From Variovorax paradoxus_P (GTDB lineage: Bacteria; Pseudomonadota; Gammaproteobacteria; Burkholderiales; Burkholderiaceae_C): DNA of 64,000 nucleotides. The stretch is taken from NCBI RefSeq assembly GCF_050627025.1, contig NZ_CP192472.1. One strand, written 5' to 3'. Both the position numbers and the translations under genes were made by a program. Positions 10,290 to 18,658 of the stretch are shown here, piece after piece. Position 1 is the stretch's first letter, and every line of letters begins with the position of its first letter. Below the pieces are notes generated by a model, which worked only from the letters and a program-made list of their open reading frames with translations, did no database searches and was not told the origin of the DNA.

Positions 10290-11315
10290 TCAGGCGCGAT
10301 TGTAATCCAGCCCCCAGGTCTGCAGCGCATGAACAAGATCGGCCGGCGGAAGGGAGCGAAACTCCAGCGGCGCCTGCGTGACGGGATGCACAAACGCGAG
10401 CCTGAAGGCATGCAGCGCCTGCCGCTGCAGTCCGGCGGCGGGAGCGCCCCCGTAGAGCGCATCGCCGACGAGCGGGTGCCCGATGGACGCCATGTGCACC
10501 CGGATCTGGTGGGTTCGGCCGGTTTCGAGCGTGCACCGCACGGCGCAGCCTTGCGGATTGCTGTCGAGGCGTTCGATGAGCGTACGTGCGGTCTTCCCCG
10601 GATGCCGCTCCATATCGACCACCGCCATGCGCAAACGGTTGCGCGGATCGCGGCCAATCGGTGCGTCGACCTGGCGGGCGGGCGCACCGGCCCAAGGCTT
10701 GTGCCCCACCGCAAGGTACTGGCGCTTTACTTCGCGCGCGGCAATCAGGGCGACCATCGCGTCCATGGCGGCACGGGTTCGCGCCACGACCATCAGTCCA
10801 CTGGTGTCGCGGTCGAGCCGGTGCACGATGCCTGCACGCGGCAGCAGCGACGCCTTGGGGTCAAGTGCCAGTAGCCCGTTCAGGAGCGTGCCGCTCCAGT
10901 GGCCCGGCGCCGGATGTACGACCAGGCCAGCTGGTTTGTCGATGATCCGCAGATGCTCGTCCTCATGCACCGTCACGATGTCCATCGACTCAGGCCGAAA
11001 AGCCTGGCTTTGCGGCGTGGGCCGCAGTTCGATCTGGCCGGCCTGCCCGGCCCGCACCGTGGCCGAAGCCTTCAGGATCGTGCGCCCTCCCAGCTCCACG
11101 GCCCCCGCCTCGATCAGTTGTTGCAGATAGTTGCGAGAAAATTCGGGCACCAGAGCGGCCAAAGCGCGGTCCAGCCGCTGGCCGTGCTCGGGCGCCCCTA
11201 TGGCAAAGGGCCGTAGTTCGCTGGGTTCGACCGGGTCGGCGCTCTCGTCGGCCTCGGCTGTTTCAGGTACCAGGTCCAAGGGGTCGGTCGATATAATTGA
11301 AGGCAACTGTTTCAC
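10290..11315 (-). CDS. rluD: 23S rRNA pseudouridine synthase RluD
   Basis: 341 aa. An N-terminal S4 domain (RLDRALAALVPEFSRNYLQQLI, from ~47) precedes the RluA-family catalytic domain with Asp168 in HRLDRDTSGLMVV. RluD makes pseudouridines in helix 69 of 23S rRNA. The GTG start at 11315 has no clear Shine-Dalgarno and lies 14 bases from the divergent bamD ATG; the first ~40 residues look disordered, so the true start may be further in. Divergence from bamD is the usual arrangement in proteobacteria. Confidence 0.93.
   Translation of the reverse strand: MKQLPSIISTDPLDLVPETAEADESADPVEPSELRPFAIGAPEHGQRLDRALAALVPEFSRNYLQQLIEAGAVELGGRTILKASATVRAGQAGQIELRPTPQSQAFRPESMDIVTVHEDEHLRIIDKPAGLVVHPAPGHWSGTLLNGLLALDPKASLLPRAGIVHRLDRDTSGLMVVARTRAAMDAMVALIAAREVKRQYLAVGHKPWAGAPARQVDAPIGRDPRNRLRMAVVDMERHPGKTARTLIERLDSNPQGCAVRCTLETGRTHQIRVHMASIGHPLVGDALYGGAPAAGLQRQALHAFRLAFVHPVTQAPLEFRSLPPADLVHALQTWGLDYNRA
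11292..11297 (+). promoter_or_regulatory. Perfect -10 hexamer upstream of bamD
   Basis: TATAAT stands 33 bases before the bamD ATG, which would give a leader of about 26 bases. No good -35 is seen at the usual distance. The hexamer lies inside the N-terminal coding part of the divergent rluD. Confidence 0.45.
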
Positions 11316-11329
11316 GAAAGCCGTATGTG

Positions 11330-12139
11330 ATGTTTCGCGCCAAATTATCGGTCCCCTCCTGGATCGCGCTCAGCGCAGCAGCGCTGCTTGCAGCCGGCTG
11401 CTCCTCCACCCCCACCGCCGACAAGACGGCGAGCTGGAGCCCCAACCGCATTTACTCAGAGGCCAAGGACGAAGCCGGCTCCGGCGCGTACGACAAGGCC
11501 GTGCCTCTGTACGAGAAGCTCGAAGGCCGCGCCGCCGGCACGCCGCTCGCCCAGCAGGCCCAGCTTGAAAAGGCCTACGCGCAATACAAGGCCGGCGAAA
11601 AGGCCGCCGCCGTTTCCACGCTCGACCGCTTCATGAAGCTGCACCCGGCCAGTCCGGCGCTCGACTACGCGCTGTACCTCAAGGGAGTGATCAACTTCAA
11701 CGACGACCTCGGCATGTTCGCGTTCCTGACACGGCAAGACCTGTCCGAGCGTGACCAGAAGGCGGCCAAGGAATCGTTCGAATCGTTCAAGGAGCTCGTG
11801 ACGCGCTTTCCCGCATCGCGCTACGCCCCTGACGCGCGCCAGCGCATGAACTACATCGTGAACTCGCTCGCGCAGTACGAAGTGCACGTGGCACGCTACT
11901 ACTACTCGCGCGGCGCCTACCTGGCGGCCATCAACCGGGCGCAGCTTGCGCTGTCCGACTACCGCGAAGTGCCCGCACTCGAAGAAGCGCTGTACATCAT
12001 CGTGCGCTCCTATGACGCGCTTGGCATGAAGGACCTGCGCGACGACGCCCAACGCGTGTTGACCACCAACTACCCGCAAAGCGAGTATCTGGCCCGTGGC
12101 TTCAAGGGCAAGGACGATCCGTGGTGGAAGGTCTGGTAA
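11330..12139 (+). CDS. bamD: BamD, essential outer-membrane assembly lipoprotein
   Basis: 269 aa. A lipoprotein signal ends in the lipobox LAAGC (Cys24), followed by five TPR-type repeats (YDKAVPLYEKLEGRAAGTPLAQQAQLEKAYAQYKAGE and so on). BamD is the essential lipoprotein partner of BamA. The ATG at 11330 gives a compact signal peptide; an in-frame TTG 33 bases upstream would extend it without gain. A strong terminator follows 13 bases after the stop, so it is probably a single-gene unit. BamB, another subunit, is at the left edge of the window. Confidence 0.95.
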   Translation: MFRAKLSVPSWIALSAAALLAAGCSSTPTADKTASWSPNRIYSEAKDEAGSGAYDKAVPLYEKLEGRAAGTPLAQQAQLEKAYAQYKAGEKAAAVSTLDRFMKLHPASPALDYALYLKGVINFNDDLGMFAFLTRQDLSERDQKAAKESFESFKELVTRFPASRYAPDARQRMNYIVNSLAQYEVHVARYYYSRGAYLAAINRAQLALSDYREVPALEEALYIIVRSYDALGMKDLRDDAQRVLTTNYPQSEYLARGFKGKDDPWWKVW

Positions 12140-12152
12140 TTCGATAGAGAAC

Positions 12153-12172
12153 AAAGCCCTTCGGGGCTTTTT
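12153..12172 (+). terminator. Intrinsic terminator of bamD
   Basis: A perfect 7-bp stem (AAAGCCC/GGGCTTT) with a TTCG tetraloop at 12160-12163 is followed by more Ts. Confidence 0.9.
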
Positions 12173-12221
12173 CTTCGTCTGCCACGAGCAAGTGCCCGGC
12201 TGAGACGGCGTTGGGACCCTT

Positions 12222-14288
12222 TCAGGCCGACAGTGAATTCTTCAAGTCGCTGATGGCGGCTTCGAAGTCGGCTTCGCTCTCCAGCCTTCGCATCGGCGGC
12301 AATGCGGACAGCAAGCGCCGGCCATAGCCCATGGCCACCAAGCGGGTGTCGCAGATCGCAAGCACCCCGCAATCCGTTTCGCGGCGAATCAGCCGCCCTG
12401 CCCCCTGCTTCAGCGCCACGGCCGCCTCAGGCAGCGAATAGTCGCTGAACGAACTGCGCCCTTGGGCTTCGAGCCGCTGCGACCGCGCTTCGACCAACGG
12501 ATCGTTCGGAGGAGGAAACGGCAGCTTGTCGATCACCACCAGTTGCAACGCGTCGCCCGGTGCGTCGAAGCCCTCCCAGAACGATGCGGATGCAACCAGC
12601 ACGCAACCGGCGCGGCCGCCTTCAGCACCCTCGCGGAAGCGGTCCATGAGCACGCGTTTTGGCAGTTCGCCCTGCACCAGTACGTCTGGCCGCATATCGG
12701 ATTCCAGCCGTTCGAACTGCTGCTTCATCTCGTCGCCGATGGCGCGCAATGCACGCAGCGTGGTCGTCAACACCAATGTGCGGCCGCCGAGTTCGGTGGC
12801 ACCGCGCGCGGCAAGTTGCGCAACCCTTGCGCTGTGGGAGGCATCGTTCGGCTTTGGGAAGGCTCGCGGCACATAAAGTCCCGCTTGGGCGGCATAGTCG
12901 AACGGGCTCTGCACGCGCAGCACTTCGGCATCGCCAAGGCCGCACGGCTCTGTGAACCAGCGCAGCGTGGGCTCGTCGCCCAGCGTTGCCGAAGTGAAGA
13001 TCCAGGCCCGGCCACTGTCTTCCGGCGCCGGGCGGCTGACTTCCTGCTCTTCACCATAGGCATCGAGTTCAGGCTCGCGGTGGCCGATCTTGAGTACGCG
13101 TGTGCGCATTGCCTCGGCAATGTCGAGCGGCGACTCGACCAGACGCAGTTGCGTGCCCACATCGACCCAGCGCACGGATTCGACGTCGCAAGGCAGCGCG
13201 AACCGTGCCGCGCGCTTGGCGAGCTGCTGCGCCCGCTCGTAAAGGCGCACGAAATCAGGCGATATCTCGCTGACGGTATCCAGCCCCTCAGCTGCCATTT
13301 CGAATGCGTGCTGGAATGCATCCAGTGCACCCTGCCAGATGTCCGGGTCGATTCCTTCCGGTGCAGGCCCTATCCAGCGCAGCTTGGTGCCAGGCCACTG
13401 CCTGCCGACCGCAAGACGCAACTCGCGCGCCGCTCGCTCGACAGCCGCGGCCAGCTGCTGCCAATCGACCAGTCCTCGCGCATGCTGCAAACCCGCACCA
13501 AGCAGATCGCGCGCGAAATCGAGCGCCTGGCCACTGCCGAGTTGCGCACCCAGAAACTGCACGCCGGTTTCGTTGAGCTGATGAGCCTCGTCGAACACGA
13601 CCACGCTCACAGTGGGCAGCAGTTCCGCCATTCCGGTCTCGCGCACGGCGAGATCCGCAAAGAACAAGTGGTGGTTGATAACCACCACATCGGCCGCCAG
13701 CGCCTCGCGCCGCGCAAGGTTGACGTGGCAAGGCTTGAACTGCGGACACTGCGCGCCCAGGCAGTTCTCGCGCGTGGAGGTGATCAGCGGAATAAGCGGC
13801 GAGCGCTCGTCAAGCCCGGGGAGTTCGGCCAGATCGCCGGTTCGGGTGGCCTTGGACCACTGTTCGATCTTGGCGAGCGTTCGCAGGCTGCCCCGCTCAG
13901 GCAGCGACGCATCGTGGCGAGCCAGGTCGAGCCGATGCAGGCACAAATAGCTTGCACGTCCCTTGAGCAGTGCTGTTCGCACCGGCAGTTCCAGAGCTTC
14001 TACCAGGCGCGGCAAATCGCGTCCGAAGAGCTGGTCTTGCAATGTCTTGGTGGCAGTCGACAGCAGCACGCGCTCGCCGCTCAGCAACGCCGGCACAAGA
14101 TACGAGAAGGTTTTGCCAACGCCGGTGCCGGCCTCCACCACCAGCACGCCGCCGTCTTCGATGGTGCGTGCAACGGCTAGCGCCATTTCGGTTTGTCCGG
14201 AGCGTTCGCGAAACTGCTCGGCCGCGCGGGAAAGAGCACCACCGTGCGCGAAGGCGTCGCGCACCTTGTTCTCGAGTGTGTCGGTCAC
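12222..14288 (-). CDS. ATP-dependent DNA helicase, DinG/YoaA family
   Basis: 688 aa XPD-like superfamily 2 helicase. Walker A is at 52-60 (EAGTGVGKT) and the DEAH box at 233-236. Four cysteines in the Fe-S position (Cys116, 176, 181, 187) predict a [4Fe-4S] cluster. C-terminal motifs include LVASASFWEGFDAPGDALQLVVIDKLPFPPPNDPL and KQGAGRLIRRETDCG. Such enzymes unwind damaged forks or R-loops. The GTG start overlaps the stop of the upstream DUF465 gene (GTGA). Whether it is the functional counterpart of DinG or YoaA cannot be told here. Confidence 0.92.
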   Translation of the reverse strand: MTDTLENKVRDAFAHGGALSRAAEQFRERSGQTEMALAVARTIEDGGVLVVEAGTGVGKTFSYLVPALLSGERVLLSTATKTLQDQLFGRDLPRLVEALELPVRTALLKGRASYLCLHRLDLARHDASLPERGSLRTLAKIEQWSKATRTGDLAELPGLDERSPLIPLITSTRENCLGAQCPQFKPCHVNLARREALAADVVVINHHLFFADLAVRETGMAELLPTVSVVVFDEAHQLNETGVQFLGAQLGSGQALDFARDLLGAGLQHARGLVDWQQLAAAVERAARELRLAVGRQWPGTKLRWIGPAPEGIDPDIWQGALDAFQHAFEMAAEGLDTVSEISPDFVRLYERAQQLAKRAARFALPCDVESVRWVDVGTQLRLVESPLDIAEAMRTRVLKIGHREPELDAYGEEQEVSRPAPEDSGRAWIFTSATLGDEPTLRWFTEPCGLGDAEVLRVQSPFDYAAQAGLYVPRAFPKPNDASHSARVAQLAARGATELGGRTLVLTTTLRALRAIGDEMKQQFERLESDMRPDVLVQGELPKRVLMDRFREGAEGGRAGCVLVASASFWEGFDAPGDALQLVVIDKLPFPPPNDPLVEARSQRLEAQGRSSFSDYSLPEAAVALKQGAGRLIRRETDCGVLAICDTRLVAMGYGRRLLSALPPMRRLESEADFEAAISDLKNSLSA

Positions 14289-14488
14289 GCGGGTTCTCTC
14301 GGATCGAGCAGGTTTTCGAGCCGTACGATCTGGTCGCGCAGCCCGAGGCGGCGCTTTTTCAGGCGCCGCAGCAGCAGTTCGTCTTGCGGCAAAGCCTCGG
14401 CCAGGCGGTCGATGGTGGCATCAAGGTCGGCATGCTCGATGCGCAGCTCGATCAATTGGCGGGAAAGGGAATGGAGATTGGAGTCCAA
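14285..14488 (-). CDS. DUF465 (YdcH/SlyX-like) small coiled-coil protein
   Basis: 67 aa from a TTG start at 14488. The protein is a helical hairpin (SLSRQLIELRIEHADLDATID, then DELLLRRLKKRRLGLRDQIVRLENLLDP), which matches the DUF465 family of unknown function. The TTG start gives the usual length of this family; a longer reading adds unrelated residues. It ends inside the start of the helicase gene (GTGA overlap), so the two are probably co-translated. Confidence 0.75.
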   Translation of the reverse strand: MDSNLHSLSRQLIELRIEHADLDATIDRLAEALPQDELLLRRLKKRRLGLRDQIVRLENLLDPREPA

Positions 14489-14600
14489 CGTTGGCGATGC
14501 GCGCTTATTCCGCGCGCACTCGTGTTCACTCGATAATACGTCCTGACACGAATTCACGAGAAGACACAAACGGAAAGCGCGCCATTGGCGCATTGCGCTC

Positions 14601-15371
14601 ATGACCCCAGGCTTTCGACTTGCCGCCGCCACTGGCCTCCACAAGGGAGACCGCCCCTACCAGCAGGACCAGGTGCTGATGATGAGCCATCCGCGCGTTC
14701 CCGGCTGCCTGCTGGGCGTGGTTGCCGACGGTATGGGCGGACGCAGCGGCGGGCGCAAGGCCTCCGACCAGGTGCTGATGACGGCGCGCCAGCTTTTCAC
14801 CCGCTATCACCCCGATCGCGACAGCTCCACGGCGGTGCTGCGGCAGCTGCTCGAAGACGCACACACGGTCATCAAGCTCACGGCGCTGTCGAGCGAACAA
14901 GAGCCGCACAGCACCCTGGCGGCCTTTCTCATGAGCCCCAAGGGCGACTGCGCCTGGATCCATGCCGGCGACTCGCGCATCTATCATTTTCGGGACGGCG
15001 AACTCGTCACGCGCACGCGCGATCATTCCTATGTGCAGGTGCTCGTCGACCGCGGCGAAATCAGCGAAGCCGAGGCCAATGTCCACCCCAAAGGCAACAT
15101 TCTCCTGGGCTGCCTCGGCATGACGACGACCCCGCCGCCGGTCGAGCCCCACTACATTCCGGCCATGCAGCCCGGCGACCTGCTCATGGCATGCAGCGAC
15201 GGGCTCTGGCACTACTTCAACCCCGAAGAACTCGCCAGCGTGCTGTATTCAGAGCAGCCACGCGACGCGGTCGAAATTCTGGTGGGCGAGGCGCGGCGCC
15301 GCGCCCGCGGCACGGGCGACAACATCTCCATTGCGGTATTGAAGTTCGAAGCGCTTCCGGCAGAAGTTTGA
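14601..15371 (+). CDS. PP2C-family protein serine/threonine phosphatase
   Basis: 256 aa, a complete PPM-type phosphatase. Metal-binding motifs are in order: GDRPYQQDQ (16-24), ADGMGG (42-47), GDSRIYHF (123-130), SDGLWHYF (199-206) and GTGDN (237-241). Such enzymes remove phosphate from Ser/Thr or regulate partner-switching. No Ser/Thr kinase gene or forkhead-associated protein is adjacent, so its partner is unknown. A GCGCC/GGCGC hairpin (14579-14591) lies just before the start, and I see no clear Shine-Dalgarno. Confidence 0.9.
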   Translation: MTPGFRLAAATGLHKGDRPYQQDQVLMMSHPRVPGCLLGVVADGMGGRSGGRKASDQVLMTARQLFTRYHPDRDSSTAVLRQLLEDAHTVIKLTALSSEQEPHSTLAAFLMSPKGDCAWIHAGDSRIYHFRDGELVTRTRDHSYVQVLVDRGEISEAEANVHPKGNILLGCLGMTTTPPPVEPHYIPAMQPGDLLMACSDGLWHYFNPEELASVLYSEQPRDAVEILVGEARRRARGTGDNISIAVLKFEALPAEV

Positions 15372-15423
15372 GCGCCGGCAACGCTGCAAGACCTGACCCA
15401 GAGCGGTGCTGGGCCTCCGGCGA

Positions 15424-16113
15424 TTAACGCGCGGGAGATGACGCCGGGGCTGCTGGCGCCGGCGCTGCTGGCGCCGCCGGGGGCAATGGCGCCCCGCGCG
15501 GCTTGCTGCGATCGGCGTTCTGCCGCTCACGGCTGGCCCTGCGCTCCGCCGCCTTCTGCTGCTTGCTTTCGAAGCGTTGAACTTCCGCCGGCGCTTCCGC
15601 CCGGCGCTGCGCAGCCTTGGCCTGCTCTTCAGCGTTTGCTCTTTGCTTGGCCTCCAGCTGGCGCCGGCGTTCGTCGGCCTCAGAAGCGGTGGCGGCACGG
15701 CTTGCCGCGTGGTCGGCAGCGCGCTGCTCTCGGTCTTTTTGCGCCTGGCGCGACTCGTCCTGCTTCTCGGGCGTGTCTTGCGGGCGCCGCGTGGCGGCCT
15801 TTTGATCGAGCTTCTCGAGTTCGGCCGCGCCGCGACGCTGCCGCTCGATGTCGTTGATGGCCGTTTCCTGGCGCTTGATGTGGTCGGTCTCGGTGCGGCG
15901 GCGCCTGCGGCTATCGCGCAGGCAATCTTCGACCGCGAACTTCTGGTAGCAAGCGGCGCGCTCCTTCTCGAAACGCGTCTCGATGGCAGCACGTTCGGCC
16001 GTCAGCCTGCTGCGTTCGGCTTCGAAGTCGGAAATGCCGGCGGCTGCATTGGACTGTGCCCAGACCGGCAGGCTACCCAGGGTCATCAGCGCGGCGAAAA
16101 CGGTATTTTTCAT
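15424..16113 (-). CDS. Secreted coiled-coil protein with a conserved-looking Cys pair, function unknown
   Basis: 229 aa. A signal peptide (MKNTVFAALMTLGSLPVWAQ, cleavage near 20) precedes a charged helical region. Cys55 and Cys64 (AACYQKFAVEDC) could form a disulfide in the periplasm. The middle is a Glu/Arg/Ala-rich coiled coil and the end (~190-229) is Ala/Pro-rich. I recognise similar uncharacterised proteins in Burkholderiales but no function. Its start overlaps the zapE stop (ATGA), so it is probably translated together with zapE. Confidence 0.8.
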   Translation of the reverse strand: MKNTVFAALMTLGSLPVWAQSNAAAGISDFEAERSRLTAERAAIETRFEKERAACYQKFAVEDCLRDSRRRRRTETDHIKRQETAINDIERQRRGAAELEKLDQKAATRRPQDTPEKQDESRQAQKDREQRAADHAASRAATASEADERRRQLEAKQRANAEEQAKAAQRRAEAPAEVQRFESKQQKAAERRASRERQNADRSKPRGAPLPPAAPAAPAPAAPASSPAR

Positions 16114-17210
16114 GTCAGGCGAGTGTCGACGATCCGGCGCTCCAGCGAGAGAAATTCGCTCGATTGCATTTCGGTGAGCCTGGAAACCGTGCGCGGAAAC
16201 TCATGCGCCAGCGGCCCCTCGGTATACAACGCCTCCGGCGGTACCTCAGCCGACATGATGAGCTTGACGCGGCGGTCGTACAAGACGTCGACGAGCCAGG
16301 TGAAACGGCGTGCCTCGGAAGCCATGCGCACCGGCATGTGCGGTACATCGGAGAGCAGCACCGTATGGAACTGGCTAGCAATTTCGAGATAGTCGTTCTG
16401 CGAGCGCGGCCCGCCGCAGAGTGTCTTGAAGTCGAACCAGACCACGCCGCCCGCCTTGCGCCGTGCGCGGATCTCGCGCTGCTCGATGTGGAGAATCGGG
16501 TTTTCGTCGGCCGTTTCAGCCAGCTTGTCGAAAGCCTTGCGCATTTCCTTCTCGGCCGCCGCATCGTTGGGCGTGAGGTACATGCGCAATTGCTCGAGCG
16601 TGCGGCGCCGGTAGTCAGTACCGTTGTCCACGCTCAATACTTCGAGCTTCTCGTTCAGAAGCGCAATCGCAGGCAGGATGCGATCGCGATGCAACCCGCC
16701 GGGGTAAAGGTCGTCGGGCCTGAAATTGGAGGTGGTGACAAAGCCCACGCCGTTTTCGAACAGCGACACCAGCAGCCGATGAAGAATCATCGCGTCGGTG
16801 ATGTCCGCGACGTGAAACTCGTCGAAGCAGATGAGCTTGTAGCGCTTCGAAATGCGCAACCCGAGTTCATCGAGCGGATTGACCGTTCCCTGCAGTTCAC
16901 GCAGCTCGCGGTGCACCTCGCGCATGAACTCGTGAAAGTGCAGGCGAGTCTTGCGCCTGAGCGGCACAGCGTTGAAGAAGAGATCCATCAGGAAGCTCTT
17001 GCCCCGCCCGACGCCACCATACATGTAGACGCCGCGCGGAAGCTCGGGCCGGTTGATGAACTTCTTCAGCGCGTTGGAGCGCTGGGCCTTGTAGTCGGCC
17101 CACTCCCGCGCGCAGCGATCCAGCGCCTCGACGGCGCGCAGCTGTGCGGGGTCGCTCCGGAACCCGCGCACCGCGAGTTCCGCCTCGTAGGCCTCTTTAA
17201 CGCTGGTCAA
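16110..17210 (-). CDS. zapE: Cell-division ATPase ZapE (AFG1 family)
   Basis: 366 aa AAA-type ATPase. Walker A is at 65-72 (GGVGRGKS) and Walker B is in KLICFDEFHVADITDAM. The sensor region VTTSNFRPDDLYPGGLHRDRILPAI and the C-terminal SRNDYLE/VPHMP type motifs fit AFG1/ZapE. In E. coli ZapE acts at the Z-ring in late division. The start is taken as TTG at 17210, 4 bases after the lpd stop; no ATG precedes the conserved region. It follows the 2-oxoglutarate dehydrogenase genes, an arrangement I recall from other betaproteobacteria. Confidence 0.92.
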   Translation of the reverse strand: MTSVKEAYEAELAVRGFRSDPAQLRAVEALDRCAREWADYKAQRSNALKKFINRPELPRGVYMYGGVGRGKSFLMDLFFNAVPLRRKTRLHFHEFMREVHRELRELQGTVNPLDELGLRISKRYKLICFDEFHVADITDAMILHRLLVSLFENGVGFVTTSNFRPDDLYPGGLHRDRILPAIALLNEKLEVLSVDNGTDYRRRTLEQLRMYLTPNDAAAEKEMRKAFDKLAETADENPILHIEQREIRARRKAGGVVWFDFKTLCGGPRSQNDYLEIASQFHTVLLSDVPHMPVRMASEARRFTWLVDVLYDRRVKLIMSAEVPPEALYTEGPLAHEFPRTVSRLTEMQSSEFLSLERRIVDTRLT

Positions 17211-17214
17211 AGGA

Positions 17215-18645
17215 TCAGAAGTTCAGCGTGCGCTTGTCCACGGCAAGTGCCGCTTCCTTCGTGGCTTCCGACAGCGACGGGTGCGCATGGCAGATGCGCG
17301 CGATGTCTTCGGCGCTGGCCTTGAACTCCATGGCCACCACGGCTTCGGAGATCAACTCGCTGGCCTGAGGGCCCACGATGTGCACGCCGAGGATTTCGTC
17401 CGTTGCCGCATCGGCCAGGAACTTGACCATACCCGTCGTGTCGCCCAACGCGCGTGCGCGGCCGTTTGCCAGGAACGGGAACGTGCCAGCCTTGTAGGCA
17501 CGGCCCGCGGCCTTGAGTTGCTGCTCGGTCTGGCCGACCCATGCGATCTCGGGACTGGTGTAGATGACCCACGGAACCGTGTTGAAGTTGACGTGGCCGT
17601 GCTGGCCGGCAATGCGCTCTGCCACGGCAACGCCTTCTTCCTCGGCCTTGTGCGCGAGCATGGGGCCGCGAACCACGTCGCCGATGGCCCAGACGTTGGG
17701 CAGGCTGGTCTTGCAGTCGTCGTCCACGGCAATGGCGCCGCGCTCGTCGAGTTTCAGGCCCACGGCTTCGGCGTTCAGGCCGATGGTGTTGGGCACGCGG
17801 CCGATCGAGACGATCAGCTTGTCGACCTCGAGCGTCTGGGCTTCGCCCTTGGCGTTGGTCCAGGCAACGCTCACGCCCTTCTTCGACGACTTGATCTCGC
17901 CGACCTTGACGCCGAGTTCGATTTTGAGCTTCTGCTTGTCGAAAGCCTTCTTGGCTTCCTTGGCAATCTGCTCGTCCACCGCGCCGAGGAAAGTTGGCAG
18001 CGCTTCGAGCACCGTCACTTCGGCACCCAGGCGGCGCCACACCGAGCCCATTTCAAGGCCGATGACGCCCGAACCGATCAGCCCCAGCTTCTTCGGCACA
18101 GCGCCGATGCGCAGCGCGCCGTCATTCGAGAGAATGTTCTCTTCGTCGAAAGGCGTGCCGGGCAATGCACGGGCATTGGAGCCAGTGGCCACGATGATGT
18201 GCTTGCCGCTGATCGACTCTTCGGCAGCGCCCACCACCTTGATCTCATAGCCGGTCTCGTCGGTCTTCACGAACGAGCCGCGGCCATGGAAGAACGTGAT
18301 CTTGTTCTTCTTGAACAGGTACAGGATGCCGTCGTTGTTCTGCTTGACGACCTGGTCCTTGCGGGCCAGCATCTTGTCGATGTCCAGGCCCAGGCCTTCG
18401 ACCTTGATGCCATGGTCGGCAAAGTGGTGGCCGGCCTGCTCGAAGTGCTCCGAAGATTGCAGCAGCGCCTTCGACGGAATGCAGCCGACGTTGGTGCAGG
18501 TGCCGCCCGGTGCCGGGCCGCCCTTGCCGTTTTTCCACTCGTCGATACACGCGACATTGAAGCCGAGTTGCGCGGCGCGAATGGCGGCAATGTAGCCGCC
18601 GGGGCCGCCGCCGATGACGATGACGTCGAATTGTTTGTTTGCCAT
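17215..18645 (-). CDS. lpdA: Dihydrolipoyl dehydrogenase (E3), 2-oxoglutarate dehydrogenase cluster
   Basis: 476 aa flavoprotein that reoxidises dihydrolipoyl groups with NAD. The FAD motif is GGGPGG (12-17), the redox disulfide is Cys50/Cys55 (GGTCTNVGC), and the C-terminal His-Glu motif is in CHAHPSLSEATKEA. It has no lipoyl domain, unlike the second E3 of this window (28653-30485). It comes 13 bases after odhB, with a good Shine-Dalgarno (GAGGAG). Position shows it serves the 2-oxoglutarate complex. Confidence 0.95.
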   Translation of the reverse strand: MANKQFDVIVIGGGPGGYIAAIRAAQLGFNVACIDEWKNGKGGPAPGGTCTNVGCIPSKALLQSSEHFEQAGHHFADHGIKVEGLGLDIDKMLARKDQVVKQNNDGILYLFKKNKITFFHGRGSFVKTDETGYEIKVVGAAEESISGKHIIVATGSNARALPGTPFDEENILSNDGALRIGAVPKKLGLIGSGVIGLEMGSVWRRLGAEVTVLEALPTFLGAVDEQIAKEAKKAFDKQKLKIELGVKVGEIKSSKKGVSVAWTNAKGEAQTLEVDKLIVSIGRVPNTIGLNAEAVGLKLDERGAIAVDDDCKTSLPNVWAIGDVVRGPMLAHKAEEEGVAVAERIAGQHGHVNFNTVPWVIYTSPEIAWVGQTEQQLKAAGRAYKAGTFPFLANGRARALGDTTGMVKFLADAATDEILGVHIVGPQASELISEAVVAMEFKASAEDIARICHAHPSLSEATKEAALAVDKRTLNF

Positions 18646-18658
18646 CTGATCTATCTCC

